Assembly: GCA_903909435.1 (NCBI GenBank)
Contig: CAIVVT010000068.1
Coordinates: 1-32,279, forward strand
Reading direction: 5' to 3'
DNA: 32,279 bases
Source: an uncultured Acidobacteriia bacterium
GTDB taxonomy: Bacteria > Acidobacteriota > Terriglobia > Bryobacterales > Bryobacteraceae
The notes below the pieces were generated by a model. The model had not been told where the DNA came from, did no database searches, and worked only from the letters and a program-made list of their open reading frames with translations. This document shows positions 16,552-25,883 of this stretch, piece by piece. A program made the position numbers and the translations under genes. The stretch's first letter is position 1; the number at the start of each line of letters is the position of its first letter.

Positions 16552-18773
16552 TGGGAACTTGGGGGGGCGTTGGGGCCGCGATACTAGCTGTAGTCGGTGC
16601 GATCTTGCCTCTTCGGGGGCAGACGCCTGAAAGATTCTCAGGCATCGATCTGGTAGTCCTTATTGATCAGTCAGGCAGCATGTGGGGGCACCCAAGATTC
16701 CACCCTTCAAAGAACGATCGCTGGGGGCACCGGATCGGTGCGACCAAGAACACACTCTTGCGGCTACTCGCGCATGTGCAGGAAACCGCATTTGTACATC
16801 GTGTTTCGGTTATCGACTTCGGCGACGAAGCTAAGATCGCGCTCCCGACTGAGGTTATCCGATTCGATCCGAGGGCTACGGACTTGGCGGACCGCATTAA
16901 GGCCCGCATCGAAACGGGTGTCAGCTCTAAGGATTGGATCAACACGAATACTCCGGCCGCTATGCAGCTCGCGTTGCGGGAATTCGGAAGTATGACCGGT
17001 GCACCCACCACTGGGCGGCGGAGAATCCTCTTGATTATTACTGATGGCAAAGCACTCCTGCCTGGGGTGCCGGCTGATACTATGCACGACAGAGTCCGCA
17101 GTGAGGCTGCCGCTCTGGCAAAACAGGGCGTTGAGATCTGGCTCGCCGCTCTCAACGACGCCGACAACTACTGGAACGAGGGCGAAGGTGCCTTTTGGGA
17201 AAGCATCACCGGACCTGGGCATGCACGTCTTGCTGATTCCGCATCCACGTCTCTTCCAAGCGTCTTTCAGAATATCGTCGATGAGTGGCTTGGCGTTAAG
17301 AGTTTTCTTGTACGCGGCGACGAATACGACTGCCCTCCGTATTTGCGGCGGATTGTGTTCAATGTTACCTACGGATCGCCAAGGGGAGAGATTCAGATTA
17401 TTGATCCGGATGGCAGGGACGTAGCCCGCACTGCAGGCGGACCGTCCTCGTCCCCTGGGACCTTTAGTCATTTTTCTGTGGATGATCCCAAGCCAGGCAC
17501 TTATCGCATCAAGCGGGAACCGGGGAGATCGGAGACAGTTCACGTCGAGGAATTCTCACCGCAGCTCGAGCGCGTCTTACCAGCAGGTGCGGCGGATGCT
17601 AACGTCGAAGCCCGCATTCTTTTTCAAGCGAGAGATTCCGCTGGTCATCCTCTCAGAGCGGTTTCAGCGATCCCGATTGCGGCATCGCTGGTTATCAGTT
17701 CACCCGCGGGCAAGCGCGAAGAGATCCTTATGAAGGACCTAGGCGAGGGCAGATTCGAAGCGGGGTGGACTCCGCCGGCGCCCGCCAACTATCGTGTGAA
17801 CATTCGGGGACTCATTCGGAGGAAAGACGGCTCCACCTATGATGTCTTTGCGCATGACGCACATTCATATAACGACGTTCTCGAAGTCACCAATCGGAAA
17901 CCCTACTTTTTGCAGCTTTCCAAGCCGGACATCTCGAGTAGTTTTCGGGTGTGGCCGTGGGCCGAAAAGGCGAATATTCAGTTTGTCTTGGTCGATTCGG
18001 CAGGCAAGCTAGTCGACAAACCGGATGACCTAGTGCGAGAACCGGCAACGTGGCTCTCAGCGCAGTTGATCGACCGTTCCGGATTGGCGGTCAGCGCTCC
18101 GATCCCGCTCATTTTTGGCTCTTCCGGTTCGTTCACTGCTTCCGTCCCAACCCGCCTTGATTGGATGAGCCTAGAGGGCGTCACCCGACCGGGACATCTC
18201 TCGCTGCGGGTCATCGCGTCTGCGGAGCGAATGACTGGTGACAGTTACTTGAACTCTATCCAGTTGCCCCGTGCGTGGGAAGACCGCCGCATTGCGGGTG
18301 ATCCTTTCACGGTTGGGCCCATCGAGATTCGGCTGGCGCGCCTGGGCTGGCTCACTGCACTCGTAATTCCGTTGGCGATACTAGCGATCCTGGCATGGTT
18401 TATCCTGTCCCGCGCGCTACCGAACCGCATCATAAACCAGCAGGACATGTCGAAGAATTGGGCGCCGAAGATCAAGATTTATGATGAAATCGCAGATCCT
18501 AGTGGAATGAACCCGATGCACACGATATCCGTGGCTGGCCGAAGATCGTTCAACTGTGATGGACAAGTGACCTTTTCTGTCGGCGGTCAGCAAGTGTCCG
18601 CTGAGAGGTTCCGCGTCGAGAGACTGAACTCACCGTCCAAGCCCAAGGCGCGGGTTGAGTACCGCTGGCAATCGGGCCAGAACGCCTCAACAGGCAGTCT
18701 AGCGGCGGGCCAGCCCCAGCGTCTGAAGAACCTCCCGTCGCCGAACATTGTCGCGAAGCTCGTGGAGAAGTAG
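16548..18773 (+). CDS. Secreted vWA protein with C-terminal membrane anchor
   Basis: A 741-residue protein. Its ATG overlaps the preceding stop (ATGA), indicating coupling. Residues 1-25 are a signal peptide. Residues about 30-250 are a vWA domain with a complete metal site: LIDQSGSMWG (Asp40), a Thr in NTNTPAAM, and Asp165 in IITDGKA. Residues 250-590 are beta-rich, probably Ig-like modules. One membrane helix at about 598-620 (LTALVIPLAILAILAWFIL) is followed by Arg/Asn, leaving a cytoplasmic tail of about 120 residues, also beta-like. The arrangement is a type I membrane protein with the vWA outside. It lies just before the soluble tubulin-like gene, so its tail is a candidate contact for that GTPase; this is inferred from order alone. 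Confidence 0.87.
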   Translation: MMGTWGGVGAAILAVVGAILPLRGQTPERFSGIDLVVLIDQSGSMWGHPRFHPSKNDRWGHRIGATKNTLLRLLAHVQETAFVHRVSVIDFGDEAKIALPTEVIRFDPRATDLADRIKARIETGVSSKDWINTNTPAAMQLALREFGSMTGAPTTGRRRILLIITDGKALLPGVPADTMHDRVRSEAAALAKQGVEIWLAALNDADNYWNEGEGAFWESITGPGHARLADSASTSLPSVFQNIVDEWLGVKSFLVRGDEYDCPPYLRRIVFNVTYGSPRGEIQIIDPDGRDVARTAGGPSSSPGTFSHFSVDDPKPGTYRIKREPGRSETVHVEEFSPQLERVLPAGAADANVEARILFQARDSAGHPLRAVSAIPIAASLVISSPAGKREEILMKDLGEGRFEAGWTPPAPANYRVNIRGLIRRKDGSTYDVFAHDAHSYNDVLEVTNRKPYFLQLSKPDISSSFRVWPWAEKANIQFVLVDSAGKLVDKPDDLVREPATWLSAQLIDRSGLAVSAPIPLIFGSSGSFTASVPTRLDWMSLEGVTRPGHLSLRVIASAERMTGDSYLNSIQLPRAWEDRRIAGDPFTVGPIEIRLARLGWLTALVIPLAILAILAWFILSRALPNRIINQQDMSKNWAPKIKIYDEIADPSGMNPMHTISVAGRRSFNCDGQVTFSVGGQQVSAERFRVERLNSPSKPKARVEYRWQSGQNASTGSLAAGQPQRLKNLPSPNIVAKLVEK

Positions 18774-18803
18774 ATTAGATTCCATAGTCAGGAGAAAACG
18801 TTT

Positions 18804-21800
18804 ATGGCCATGCAGGCATTGGTGATGGGTTTCGGGGGGACCGGCGCCCAGGTCCTCACATTCTTGAAAGAGATGACCGTGCTCAAACACGGTGAACAGC
18901 TTGACAGCGTTCGCTTCATCCTGTTTGACACCATCGCCGACTGGAAGCCCGGGGAAACCGTGAAGATCCTCGGAGGCGCGGCCGAGGAAACGCTTGCCAA
19001 GAGCGCCCTTGGAATCTCGCTCGATCCGAACACCGAATATTTCTTCTTAAAGGACCATGATCCCGATCTCCAGAAGCACGTTTTCGACTATCTCTCGTCA
19101 GCAGGCAGACCGGAAAGATATCCCCATCTCAAGGATTGGCTGCACGCGGGCTGGCTTAGCAAGTACATTTCCAAGGCCGCGCTGAACATTGCCGAAGGTG
19201 CCGCGCAACAACGGCAGATCGGACGTTTCGCTATGTTCCAGAACGCGGAACGAATCGTAGCCCAGATCCGGCAGGAGATCGAACGGCTCCAGACAATCGC
19301 ACGCGGAACGGCCGTGAACATTTGGATTGTGGGCTCCGCAGCGGGTGGCACCGGCGCTGGATGCATCCTGGACGCTGCCTTCATGACGCGCTTGGCGGCT
19401 CGGAACATCAACATAACACTCTCCGGGATCATTGTTCTCCCCGAGGTCTATGAGGACAAGGAAGGCGTCAGCAAGGGCAGGGCCTACAGCCTCTTCCGCG
19501 AACTTGACCGATTTCAGGAAGTCGACATGCCAATATCCGACCGCTACATTGCCGATACTGAACGAGTCTCATCGCGCGTGGTGTATGACTCTCTCGGACG
19601 CCAGGACGCTCGGGTGGCCAGCAAGCTTTTCGACTATCTCTTCTATGCAGGGTCTCCGTGCAGGACCGATGCGGCCAGAGAGAGTTTCTTCACTTCGGTG
19701 GCAAACTCCCTCGATCCGTATTTGGACAGCTCTTCCGGTCGAACATTGCTTCAAAATTCCATCAACTCTCTGGCGGCGGCGTCCTCTTTCGGGGCCTCCA
19801 GATTGTACGTACCGGTGGAGACCCTCGCCGATCTGTTTGCCTGGCAGGAGGTAAAGTCCTACGCCGAGGCGGCAGCAGTTCCTATCTTGCGAGGTCCCAT
19901 CGTCGCCGACGTTGCTTATGGTGCTGTGAGCGACCGGCAGCGTGACGGACGAACAAGGGTCGAAAACCTGTTGCCTTTGTTCAACGAAATCCTCGGCTTG
20001 TCGACTAAGACGGACCAAGAGGTGGCAGCATTTGCCAGAGGGCTCACACCGAAGAGAATCGTGGCTGAATGGTATGGCTTCGCTGCTGCAGCCGTAGCTG
20101 GAATGCAACTGAGTGAGGCGGAGCTTCAAGTCGCCAAGCTCACGTATGTCAATCCGTATGTTTCTTGGATCGAGGACGATCTCGACAAGGTACTGCCCAA
20201 AGACAGGTCCATCCGCACACTTAAGGAACAAAGAGAGGCGACCAAGAAGACCAAGGAGAGCGAGCCGCAGTCACGCGACCGATTTTCGCGCGAACTGGAA
20301 GAACGCACCAACCTTTACAAGAAAGCCGAAGCCGGTGAATACACTTTTGAGAAGGGTCGGCGTCTGGTCCTTGACAGGGTTTCTCAATTGCTCCAGAGAA
20401 AAGTCGATGATATGGTCATCCAATATATCATCCAGAATCCTCAGTTCGGCTCGGAAATGGCGTCACGGGAGCAGGGCACAACCATGACGCGACTGTTGCA
20501 GGAGATGCTGGAAGTTCAGAGCGACGAGGGGCCGCTGCAAAAAATCCACCGCACAGTCACCAAGATGTCCGCACCACTCCAGGGGCAGGAGGAAGCTCTG
20601 GCGCAGGAAGCTGTAGCTTCGCTCAACGAACTAAAGGAATGGAAGCCCGGCGGTATTCTGAGTTGGGGCAATCCCACCATCGACCAGACGCAGAGCACTT
20701 GCCGTGAGGCTCAGGGAGATTACATCCGCGAGTACCAGAAGCGGCGCTTGCTGCAGGATATACAGAAGCTTCTGGAGCAGTTGGAGGGCCGTTTCCGCCA
20801 GTGGACATCCGCTATCCAAGTAATCTTCAGAGGCCTCGTCCGCGATGAGGAACATTCCTGCTACGTCGAGACCAGGAAACAGCTTACGAAGCTAAATGGT
20901 CGGTTGGATCGGCTTGCAAGAAACCCAAACGCACTCATCAGCGTCCAGCAAGATCCGCGGAACCCCGATGTCACGATGCAGGGCTATACCGAGAGGCTGC
21001 GCGAAATTTGTGTTTCACCAGCCGGGACGAGCCTGTTTCAAGAAGCGCTCTCCAACTCTCAATGGGCGCTCTCCGTCGACGCAAAAGGAAGAGTAAGGCT
21101 CGAATTGGTGCTTACGTTGGATGGCGTCGCACGCCGGTACGACGAGGACAAGATCTTCCAGCTTCATCAAGATCTCCACGATCATTTCCGCCACTCGATC
21201 GATGCCAGAATGGCGAGTCTTGATGTCTTCGACTATCTGCTGTATTTGCAGAACCTACCGCAGAGCGTGACGGCCGATCAGATCGGCCAATCTTTGAACG
21301 ACAAAGCTCACGTGCTGATCAACTCAGCCAACGCGCCGCCGGATACTTGCCTGTTCGTCTATGTTGAGCCTGTGGATGCGCAGAAGAGGAATCTGGCTGA
21401 AGCGATTCGGGCCTCGATAAATAGGCTACTTGGGAACATAAACGTGCCCCATGTTCCCCATTCCGATCGCCATTCGATCACGTTGCTGAACATCAGGAAG
21501 CCGTACGTCGAGAATATCACCAACCTTCGCGACTGCCTCGAAGACTATCTCACCTGGCAGCGCGAAGATGAAACGACACGCGATCCCGAAAGACAGGAGA
21601 AGCTCAGACGAGCTTTGGTATATCATCCGTTCCGTCCGGAACTGGAAGCGTGGCACATCGAGCGACGCCACTTCCGCCAGAAGGACATCCAAGACCGGGA
21701 CCACATTCCCCCACGGATCGCTCGGCTGTTGGAAGATCCTGCGATGATCCAAGCGTTCGTTCACTGTATCGCCACCGGGGCGGTTATGAAGAAGGATGAC

Positions 21801-22172
21801 AGTTGGTTGTGGCAGCGCACTGCCAATGAGGCCGTCATGCTGACGGATGGAAAAGACGAACCTGAGGCGGACGTCGTGCGCGCGGCAGTGGTGTTCGCGC
21901 TTCAGCAGCGAGAAGGCCGAAAGGGCGGTAGGGCGCCCATTGTGCTTGAAGACGCCGAGAAGAGTGCTGTGGCTGCAGCGCAGATTTCGGGCCGGAGCAA
22001 GAATGAAGTGGTCGCCCAGTTCCTGAAGGACAAGCTCGAACAATTCCTGGACCAGAACTTCCCAAGGCGGGCGGCGCCCTCATATGACAGAGAGAGAAAC
22101 GGGCTGAAGCTGATCTTTGAGTTCTACGGGGCGCCGTTGATCCGGCCGCGCCTCGATCAGCGGATGGAGTGA
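18804..22172 (+). CDS. Tubulin/FtsZ-like GTPase of the large 'tubulin-like' family
   Basis: A 1122-residue soluble protein with GGAG eight bases before its ATG. The N-terminal 350 residues show the tubulin-superfamily fold: a first nucleotide-binding loop VMGFGGTGAQVL (residue ~7-18), a second strand RFILFDT, and the signature loop GSAAGGTGAG (about 176-185), matching the GGGTGSG of FtsZ and tubulin. The helix SKGRAYSLFRELDRFQ is the kind of sequence seen after the core in the Pfam 'tubulin-like' family (PF13809). FtsZ itself is about 400 residues; here some 750 extra, mostly helical and partly coiled-coil, residues follow. Its C-terminal 150 residues resemble those of the next protein. Of the three tubulin-like proteins in the operon, this one has the best-preserved GTP site, so it is the likely polymerising or GTP-hydrolysing member. 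Confidence 0.87.
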   Translation: MAMQALVMGFGGTGAQVLTFLKEMTVLKHGEQLDSVRFILFDTIADWKPGETVKILGGAAEETLAKSALGISLDPNTEYFFLKDHDPDLQKHVFDYLSSAGRPERYPHLKDWLHAGWLSKYISKAALNIAEGAAQQRQIGRFAMFQNAERIVAQIRQEIERLQTIARGTAVNIWIVGSAAGGTGAGCILDAAFMTRLAARNINITLSGIIVLPEVYEDKEGVSKGRAYSLFRELDRFQEVDMPISDRYIADTERVSSRVVYDSLGRQDARVASKLFDYLFYAGSPCRTDAARESFFTSVANSLDPYLDSSSGRTLLQNSINSLAAASSFGASRLYVPVETLADLFAWQEVKSYAEAAAVPILRGPIVADVAYGAVSDRQRDGRTRVENLLPLFNEILGLSTKTDQEVAAFARGLTPKRIVAEWYGFAAAAVAGMQLSEAELQVAKLTYVNPYVSWIEDDLDKVLPKDRSIRTLKEQREATKKTKESEPQSRDRFSRELEERTNLYKKAEAGEYTFEKGRRLVLDRVSQLLQRKVDDMVIQYIIQNPQFGSEMASREQGTTMTRLLQEMLEVQSDEGPLQKIHRTVTKMSAPLQGQEEALAQEAVASLNELKEWKPGGILSWGNPTIDQTQSTCREAQGDYIREYQKRRLLQDIQKLLEQLEGRFRQWTSAIQVIFRGLVRDEEHSCYVETRKQLTKLNGRLDRLARNPNALISVQQDPRNPDVTMQGYTERLREICVSPAGTSLFQEALSNSQWALSVDAKGRVRLELVLTLDGVARRYDEDKIFQLHQDLHDHFRHSIDARMASLDVFDYLLYLQNLPQSVTADQIGQSLNDKAHVLINSANAPPDTCLFVYVEPVDAQKRNLAEAIRASINRLLGNINVPHVPHSDRHSITLLNIRKPYVENITNLRDCLEDYLTWQREDETTRDPERQEKLRRALVYHPFRPELEAWHIERRHFRQKDIQDRDHIPPRIARLLEDPAMIQAFVHCIATGAVMKKDDSWLWQRTANEAVMLTDGKDEPEADVVRAAVVFALQQREGRKGGRAPIVLEDAEKSAVAAAQISGRSKNEVVAQFLKDKLEQFLDQNFPRRAAPSYDRERNGLKLIFEFYGAPLIRPRLDQRME

Positions 22173-22217
22173 CTTGGTGCGGTCTTTTACTGGCCGACCA
22201 ACCTTGAGATTCCCTTC

Positions 22218-25200
22218 ATGATTCGACGATTCTTAGCGGGACTTCTTTGGCTACTGCTGGCGCCCACGGTCGTGGTCCTGGGCTTCGCTGGATACACGTA
22301 TTTCGCCAATTCCTCGGCACAGCTCGGAGTTCTCCGCACCGCCGTTCGACCACAGGTGGTCCTTCCGTGGCAGGACGCCACCTACTTCCTCGCCTTCAGC
22401 GGGCAGACGGAAAAATCCGAGAAGGTCAAAGAGCAACCTGTCGACATGGTGCTTATGATCGATGTGTCAGGCTCGATGACTAGTTCGCTTCCCACCATGT
22501 CGGAGGCCGCCTCTAACGTGGCCAAGGAACTGGCTGCGGGAAAACCTGGCCTAATACGGTTCGGGCTCATCAGTTTTGACACCAAGGCCGAGATCATTAC
22601 CCCCTGGACGTCCGATCCCGCGGAACTTGAGAAGGGTCTCCAGAACCTTCATGCGTTTACTGGTGACAACGATACTCGTGAGGCTTACGTTCGACTGGGA
22701 GAAATGTTGCCTAAAGCGCGGACGGAGGCGCGCCGGGTCGTGGTGTTCTACACGGACGGCGGACTTACGATCTGCGGAACCTGCCCTAGTGGTCCGATGA
22801 GCGCGTCCGAGATCGTCGGAGAGGCGGCCCGGCTGCGTAAGCAGGGAGTCGAGATCTATTCGGTAGGTTTGCCTGGACACGAATCCGAGCCGTTAATGCT
22901 GGAGGTCACTGGCTCCTCGGCTCGCGTCTTTGATCCGGCGGACTATCGCGATCTCGCCAGAAACTTCCGCTTTGTCGCGAGTTCGGTTATGCCAGCACTT
23001 GGCACGGGCGGCATCTTTTCGCATCGGCTGGACGGGCGCCATTTCGCTGCACCGCTGGAGGGAACGGCGTGGCATCTTGGCACGGGTGGCGCTCTTCAGC
23101 TAGAAATTGCGAATGTGCCGAAGTCCCCGGCTACCTACGCTCATCCGCTGAAGCCGCTTTCTATGGGCCTCTGGAGGGTCGGAGTCGAACCTCCGAAACT
23201 CACGTTCATATCGGACTCGGGCGTGATGTCTGAAATCCGCGCGTCGCGCCGTCCCCTCCTGTTTGTGATCACCTGGCTTTTTTTGATCCCTTTTCTCCTG
23301 CCGACGCTGCTGTGGGGCCTGGTTTGTTTCTGGCCGAGACACGAAAAGCAGTCTCCAGAGAGCAGGGTGCCTCCGCCATCGCTTCGTCAGGCTCCGCTAC
23401 CCACCCGCTTGCCCGCGATTCCCCCACTTCCGGGGGAAAGACAGCCCGTTATTCCTACCCTCTTTATTGGATTGGGAGGCGCCGGCCGAGCAGCGGTCCG
23501 CGCCGCCCGCGCGGAACTAAAACAAGCACACCTGGCACATCCCGACCAGCCTTACCTGTTTGTCACGTTCGACTTCGATTCCCATGAAGCTCCCGGCGAA
23601 GCCGTTTTCGACGACTGGGAAGACTACCCCATCGAGGCAGTTGTAGCCGCAAGCGCAATCCAACAGGTGGAAGACTACCTGCCGAAGTCGTATGAACGGC
23701 CCCCGCATCTCGGATGGTTCAACGCTGAATCTTACGACCACGCCACACGCGCGCAGCTTAACCTCTCCCAGGGGGCTCGCGGTGACCGTGCGCTTGCCCG
23801 CTTAGCCGTGTTTCGGTGGCTAGCAGATGGCGATCTCGTGGATAGAATCGCGCGGTGGAGCGGCGAGCTTCTCACCCTGCCTTCGGAGGATGGCACTCGT
23901 CAAGTCGTAATCTTCGCTTCGCCAGACGGGGGTTTCGGGAGCGGCTCATTCCTGGATTTTGGTCGCATTGTGCAGCGTTTTTTCCGGAAGCAGCAGGCCC
24001 TGAACCAGGGCTTGGTCCCCGACATGGTCGGAGTCCTCTGCGAGAATCCCTCAAACCCGTCACAAAACCGCGAAGCGGTTGCTCTCGAACTGGAATCCGC
24101 ACTCCGTTGTGGAGAATTCCCCCAACGGGTCGTCTACTCACCGAGGCGCGACTTGCTCGATGGAAGAGACACAGAGAGCCCGTTCCACTGGGTATTCAGC
24201 GCCTCGGGGCGTGAAGCTGTGTCGGTTGCCGGGCAGTGCGGCGAGTTGACTGCAATTCTCGTGGAGCGGCGCGCCAGGCTGACGCTGCTCGGAGCGGCGG
24301 GCGGCATGGGCGAGAGAAGACCTTTCCCTACACACGTCAATGGCGTCCATGTGGTTCCAACGTTGGTCCAGGAGCAGGTGTATTTCGACCTACTGCTTCG
24401 GCTTTTGGGGCCAGACGTCCTTTTGGACATCGAACCGGATCCTGATGGGGGCTTCAGGCCCAAGAGCACGGCCGAGGATGCCGTTCAAGACGTATTGACA
24501 GCCTGGGGAATCAGTGAGCCACCCGGCTCGCTTCTGCAACTTCTGCTGGTTGCGACGGCGGATCGTAGCGCGGTCGACCAGTTCGTGCTCGAAGCTGAGC
24601 GCACCAATCCGGAATGGCTGGGTGACGTGTTTTTGGCCTCTCTGAACCGGAAGCTCCAAGGTCATCGTGATGCTCACGGTATGGGATGGCAACGGGATTG
24701 GATGCCTGGAACTGCCATCGCCGCCCTCCGGCTCCTGATTGAGCGTCTCGGCACACTTCAAGTCGCCTTGCGCGCCGAGAGCGCCCAGAACGTCACAGTT
24801 GGGGCGGTAGACTCTGTTCGGCAGATGGCTCAGTCGAGTTCAGACGAGCTGGAGCACTGGATAACGGACCTCTGTGGAATCTGTGAGGATCTGTCTCGGC
24901 AACGGGCTGCGCTGGCCCAAGTCCGTGCTCGTTTGAGACAGGTCACGGGCCGCGTCTACATTGACCAGCCGGCGCTGGGAAAGGAGATTGAGCTTTGGTC
25001 AATGGAGAGCCTCCAGAGTTGGCTGGGAACGGCCGATACCATTTCGCCGCTTAGAGAGCGTCTCTTCTTTGTGGCGCGCGGGAGCGGACGGAGCGCCCGC
25101 GTAGTCCTGCGATCATGTATCGAGGAAACCATTGACTTTCCCGCTGCCGAGCCTGCTGTTAGCAGCCTTGGGCGAATGGCCCGTAGTTTGGCGGGGGCCA

Positions 25201-25877
25201 CAGATGCGATGCGCATCAACAACGCACTGGCAAAGCTCCCGGATCGGGAGCAGGCAAAGCTGGGCCAGGCGATGGTCGATGTCTCTACCTCTCCCGTGCA
25301 AGTGGTATTGTCGGCGCCGGAGGCTGCTTCCCGCTTCTCAAAGAGCGTACCTCAGCCTGCTCATCATGGACGAAGAACGGATGTCGTGAGCGACGATGCA
25401 TCCGCCATCCGCCGCATTGAGATTGCGAATCCCACCATGCTGGAGGTACATCAGCCGCCGTTCATCGAGCCCGCTGAGCAGGAAGCCGAACGGGTTCGGT
25501 GGAAGCTCGAACAGAAGCACAACATAACCGTCCCACTGCTCCCGAGCGAACTACGAATCGCGCTGGCCCATCCAGATGCTTTCCGGTCCTTTTCCCGGGC
25601 CTACAAGGCACGTCGCATCGTCACGCGCCGCGATGCGGTTGACCGGATGCAGTGGTGCTTCACTGACCGCGATCAGTTTCTCACGTTTGGCGACGATTCA
25701 ATGCTCGCAGCGGCCGCCGCGAACTATGTGTGGTACGTTGAGAACCCGCCAGCGGAGTTTCCTGATGCGAGCGGTGGCGGCGCCGATTTCCGGGACTTGA
25801 ATCGGTGGTTGCAGTCCGGTGGAACTCCAGATCCGGACACTCTGGTGTTGGCTGTCATCGACGTTTACGAGGAGTAG
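22218..25877 (+). CDS. vWA / transmembrane / tubulin-like fusion protein
   Basis: A 1219-residue protein. Residues 5-27 are an N-terminal membrane anchor preceded by Arg-Arg. Residues about 70-270 form a vWA domain with a complete metal site: LMIDVSGSM (Asp82), a Thr in GDNDTREAY, and an Asp in VFYTDGG. A second membrane segment lies at about 345-371 and ends FWPRHEK. After a Pro-rich linker, a tubulin-like domain starts at about 412: LFIGLGGAGRAAV for the first loop and PDGGFGSGSFLD (about 569) for the signature loop. The signature is altered (GGFGSG instead of GGTGSG) but keeps its glycines. Positive-inside topology puts the vWA outside and the tubulin domain inside. Only a poor ribosome site precedes the ATG, 45 bp after the preceding gene. 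Inferred role: membrane anchor tying the cytoplasmic tubulin-like polymer or partner to a periplasmic vWA contact. Confidence 0.85.
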   Translation: MIRRFLAGLLWLLLAPTVVVLGFAGYTYFANSSAQLGVLRTAVRPQVVLPWQDATYFLAFSGQTEKSEKVKEQPVDMVLMIDVSGSMTSSLPTMSEAASNVAKELAAGKPGLIRFGLISFDTKAEIITPWTSDPAELEKGLQNLHAFTGDNDTREAYVRLGEMLPKARTEARRVVVFYTDGGLTICGTCPSGPMSASEIVGEAARLRKQGVEIYSVGLPGHESEPLMLEVTGSSARVFDPADYRDLARNFRFVASSVMPALGTGGIFSHRLDGRHFAAPLEGTAWHLGTGGALQLEIANVPKSPATYAHPLKPLSMGLWRVGVEPPKLTFISDSGVMSEIRASRRPLLFVITWLFLIPFLLPTLLWGLVCFWPRHEKQSPESRVPPPSLRQAPLPTRLPAIPPLPGERQPVIPTLFIGLGGAGRAAVRAARAELKQAHLAHPDQPYLFVTFDFDSHEAPGEAVFDDWEDYPIEAVVAASAIQQVEDYLPKSYERPPHLGWFNAESYDHATRAQLNLSQGARGDRALARLAVFRWLADGDLVDRIARWSGELLTLPSEDGTRQVVIFASPDGGFGSGSFLDFGRIVQRFFRKQQALNQGLVPDMVGVLCENPSNPSQNREAVALELESALRCGEFPQRVVYSPRRDLLDGRDTESPFHWVFSASGREAVSVAGQCGELTAILVERRARLTLLGAAGGMGERRPFPTHVNGVHVVPTLVQEQVYFDLLLRLLGPDVLLDIEPDPDGGFRPKSTAEDAVQDVLTAWGISEPPGSLLQLLLVATADRSAVDQFVLEAERTNPEWLGDVFLASLNRKLQGHRDAHGMGWQRDWMPGTAIAALRLLIERLGTLQVALRAESAQNVTVGAVDSVRQMAQSSSDELEHWITDLCGICEDLSRQRAALAQVRARLRQVTGRVYIDQPALGKEIELWSMESLQSWLGTADTISPLRERLFFVARGSGRSARVVLRSCIEETIDFPAAEPAVSSLGRMARSLAGATDAMRINNALAKLPDREQAKLGQAMVDVSTSPVQVVLSAPEAASRFSKSVPQPAHHGRRTDVVSDDASAIRRIEIANPTMLEVHQPPFIEPAEQEAERVRWKLEQKHNITVPLLPSELRIALAHPDAFRSFSRAYKARRIVTRRDAVDRMQWCFTDRDQFLTFGDDSMLAAAAANYVWYVENPPAEFPDASGGGADFRDLNRWLQSGGTPDPDTLVLAVIDVYEE

Positions 25878-25883
25878 GACTAA

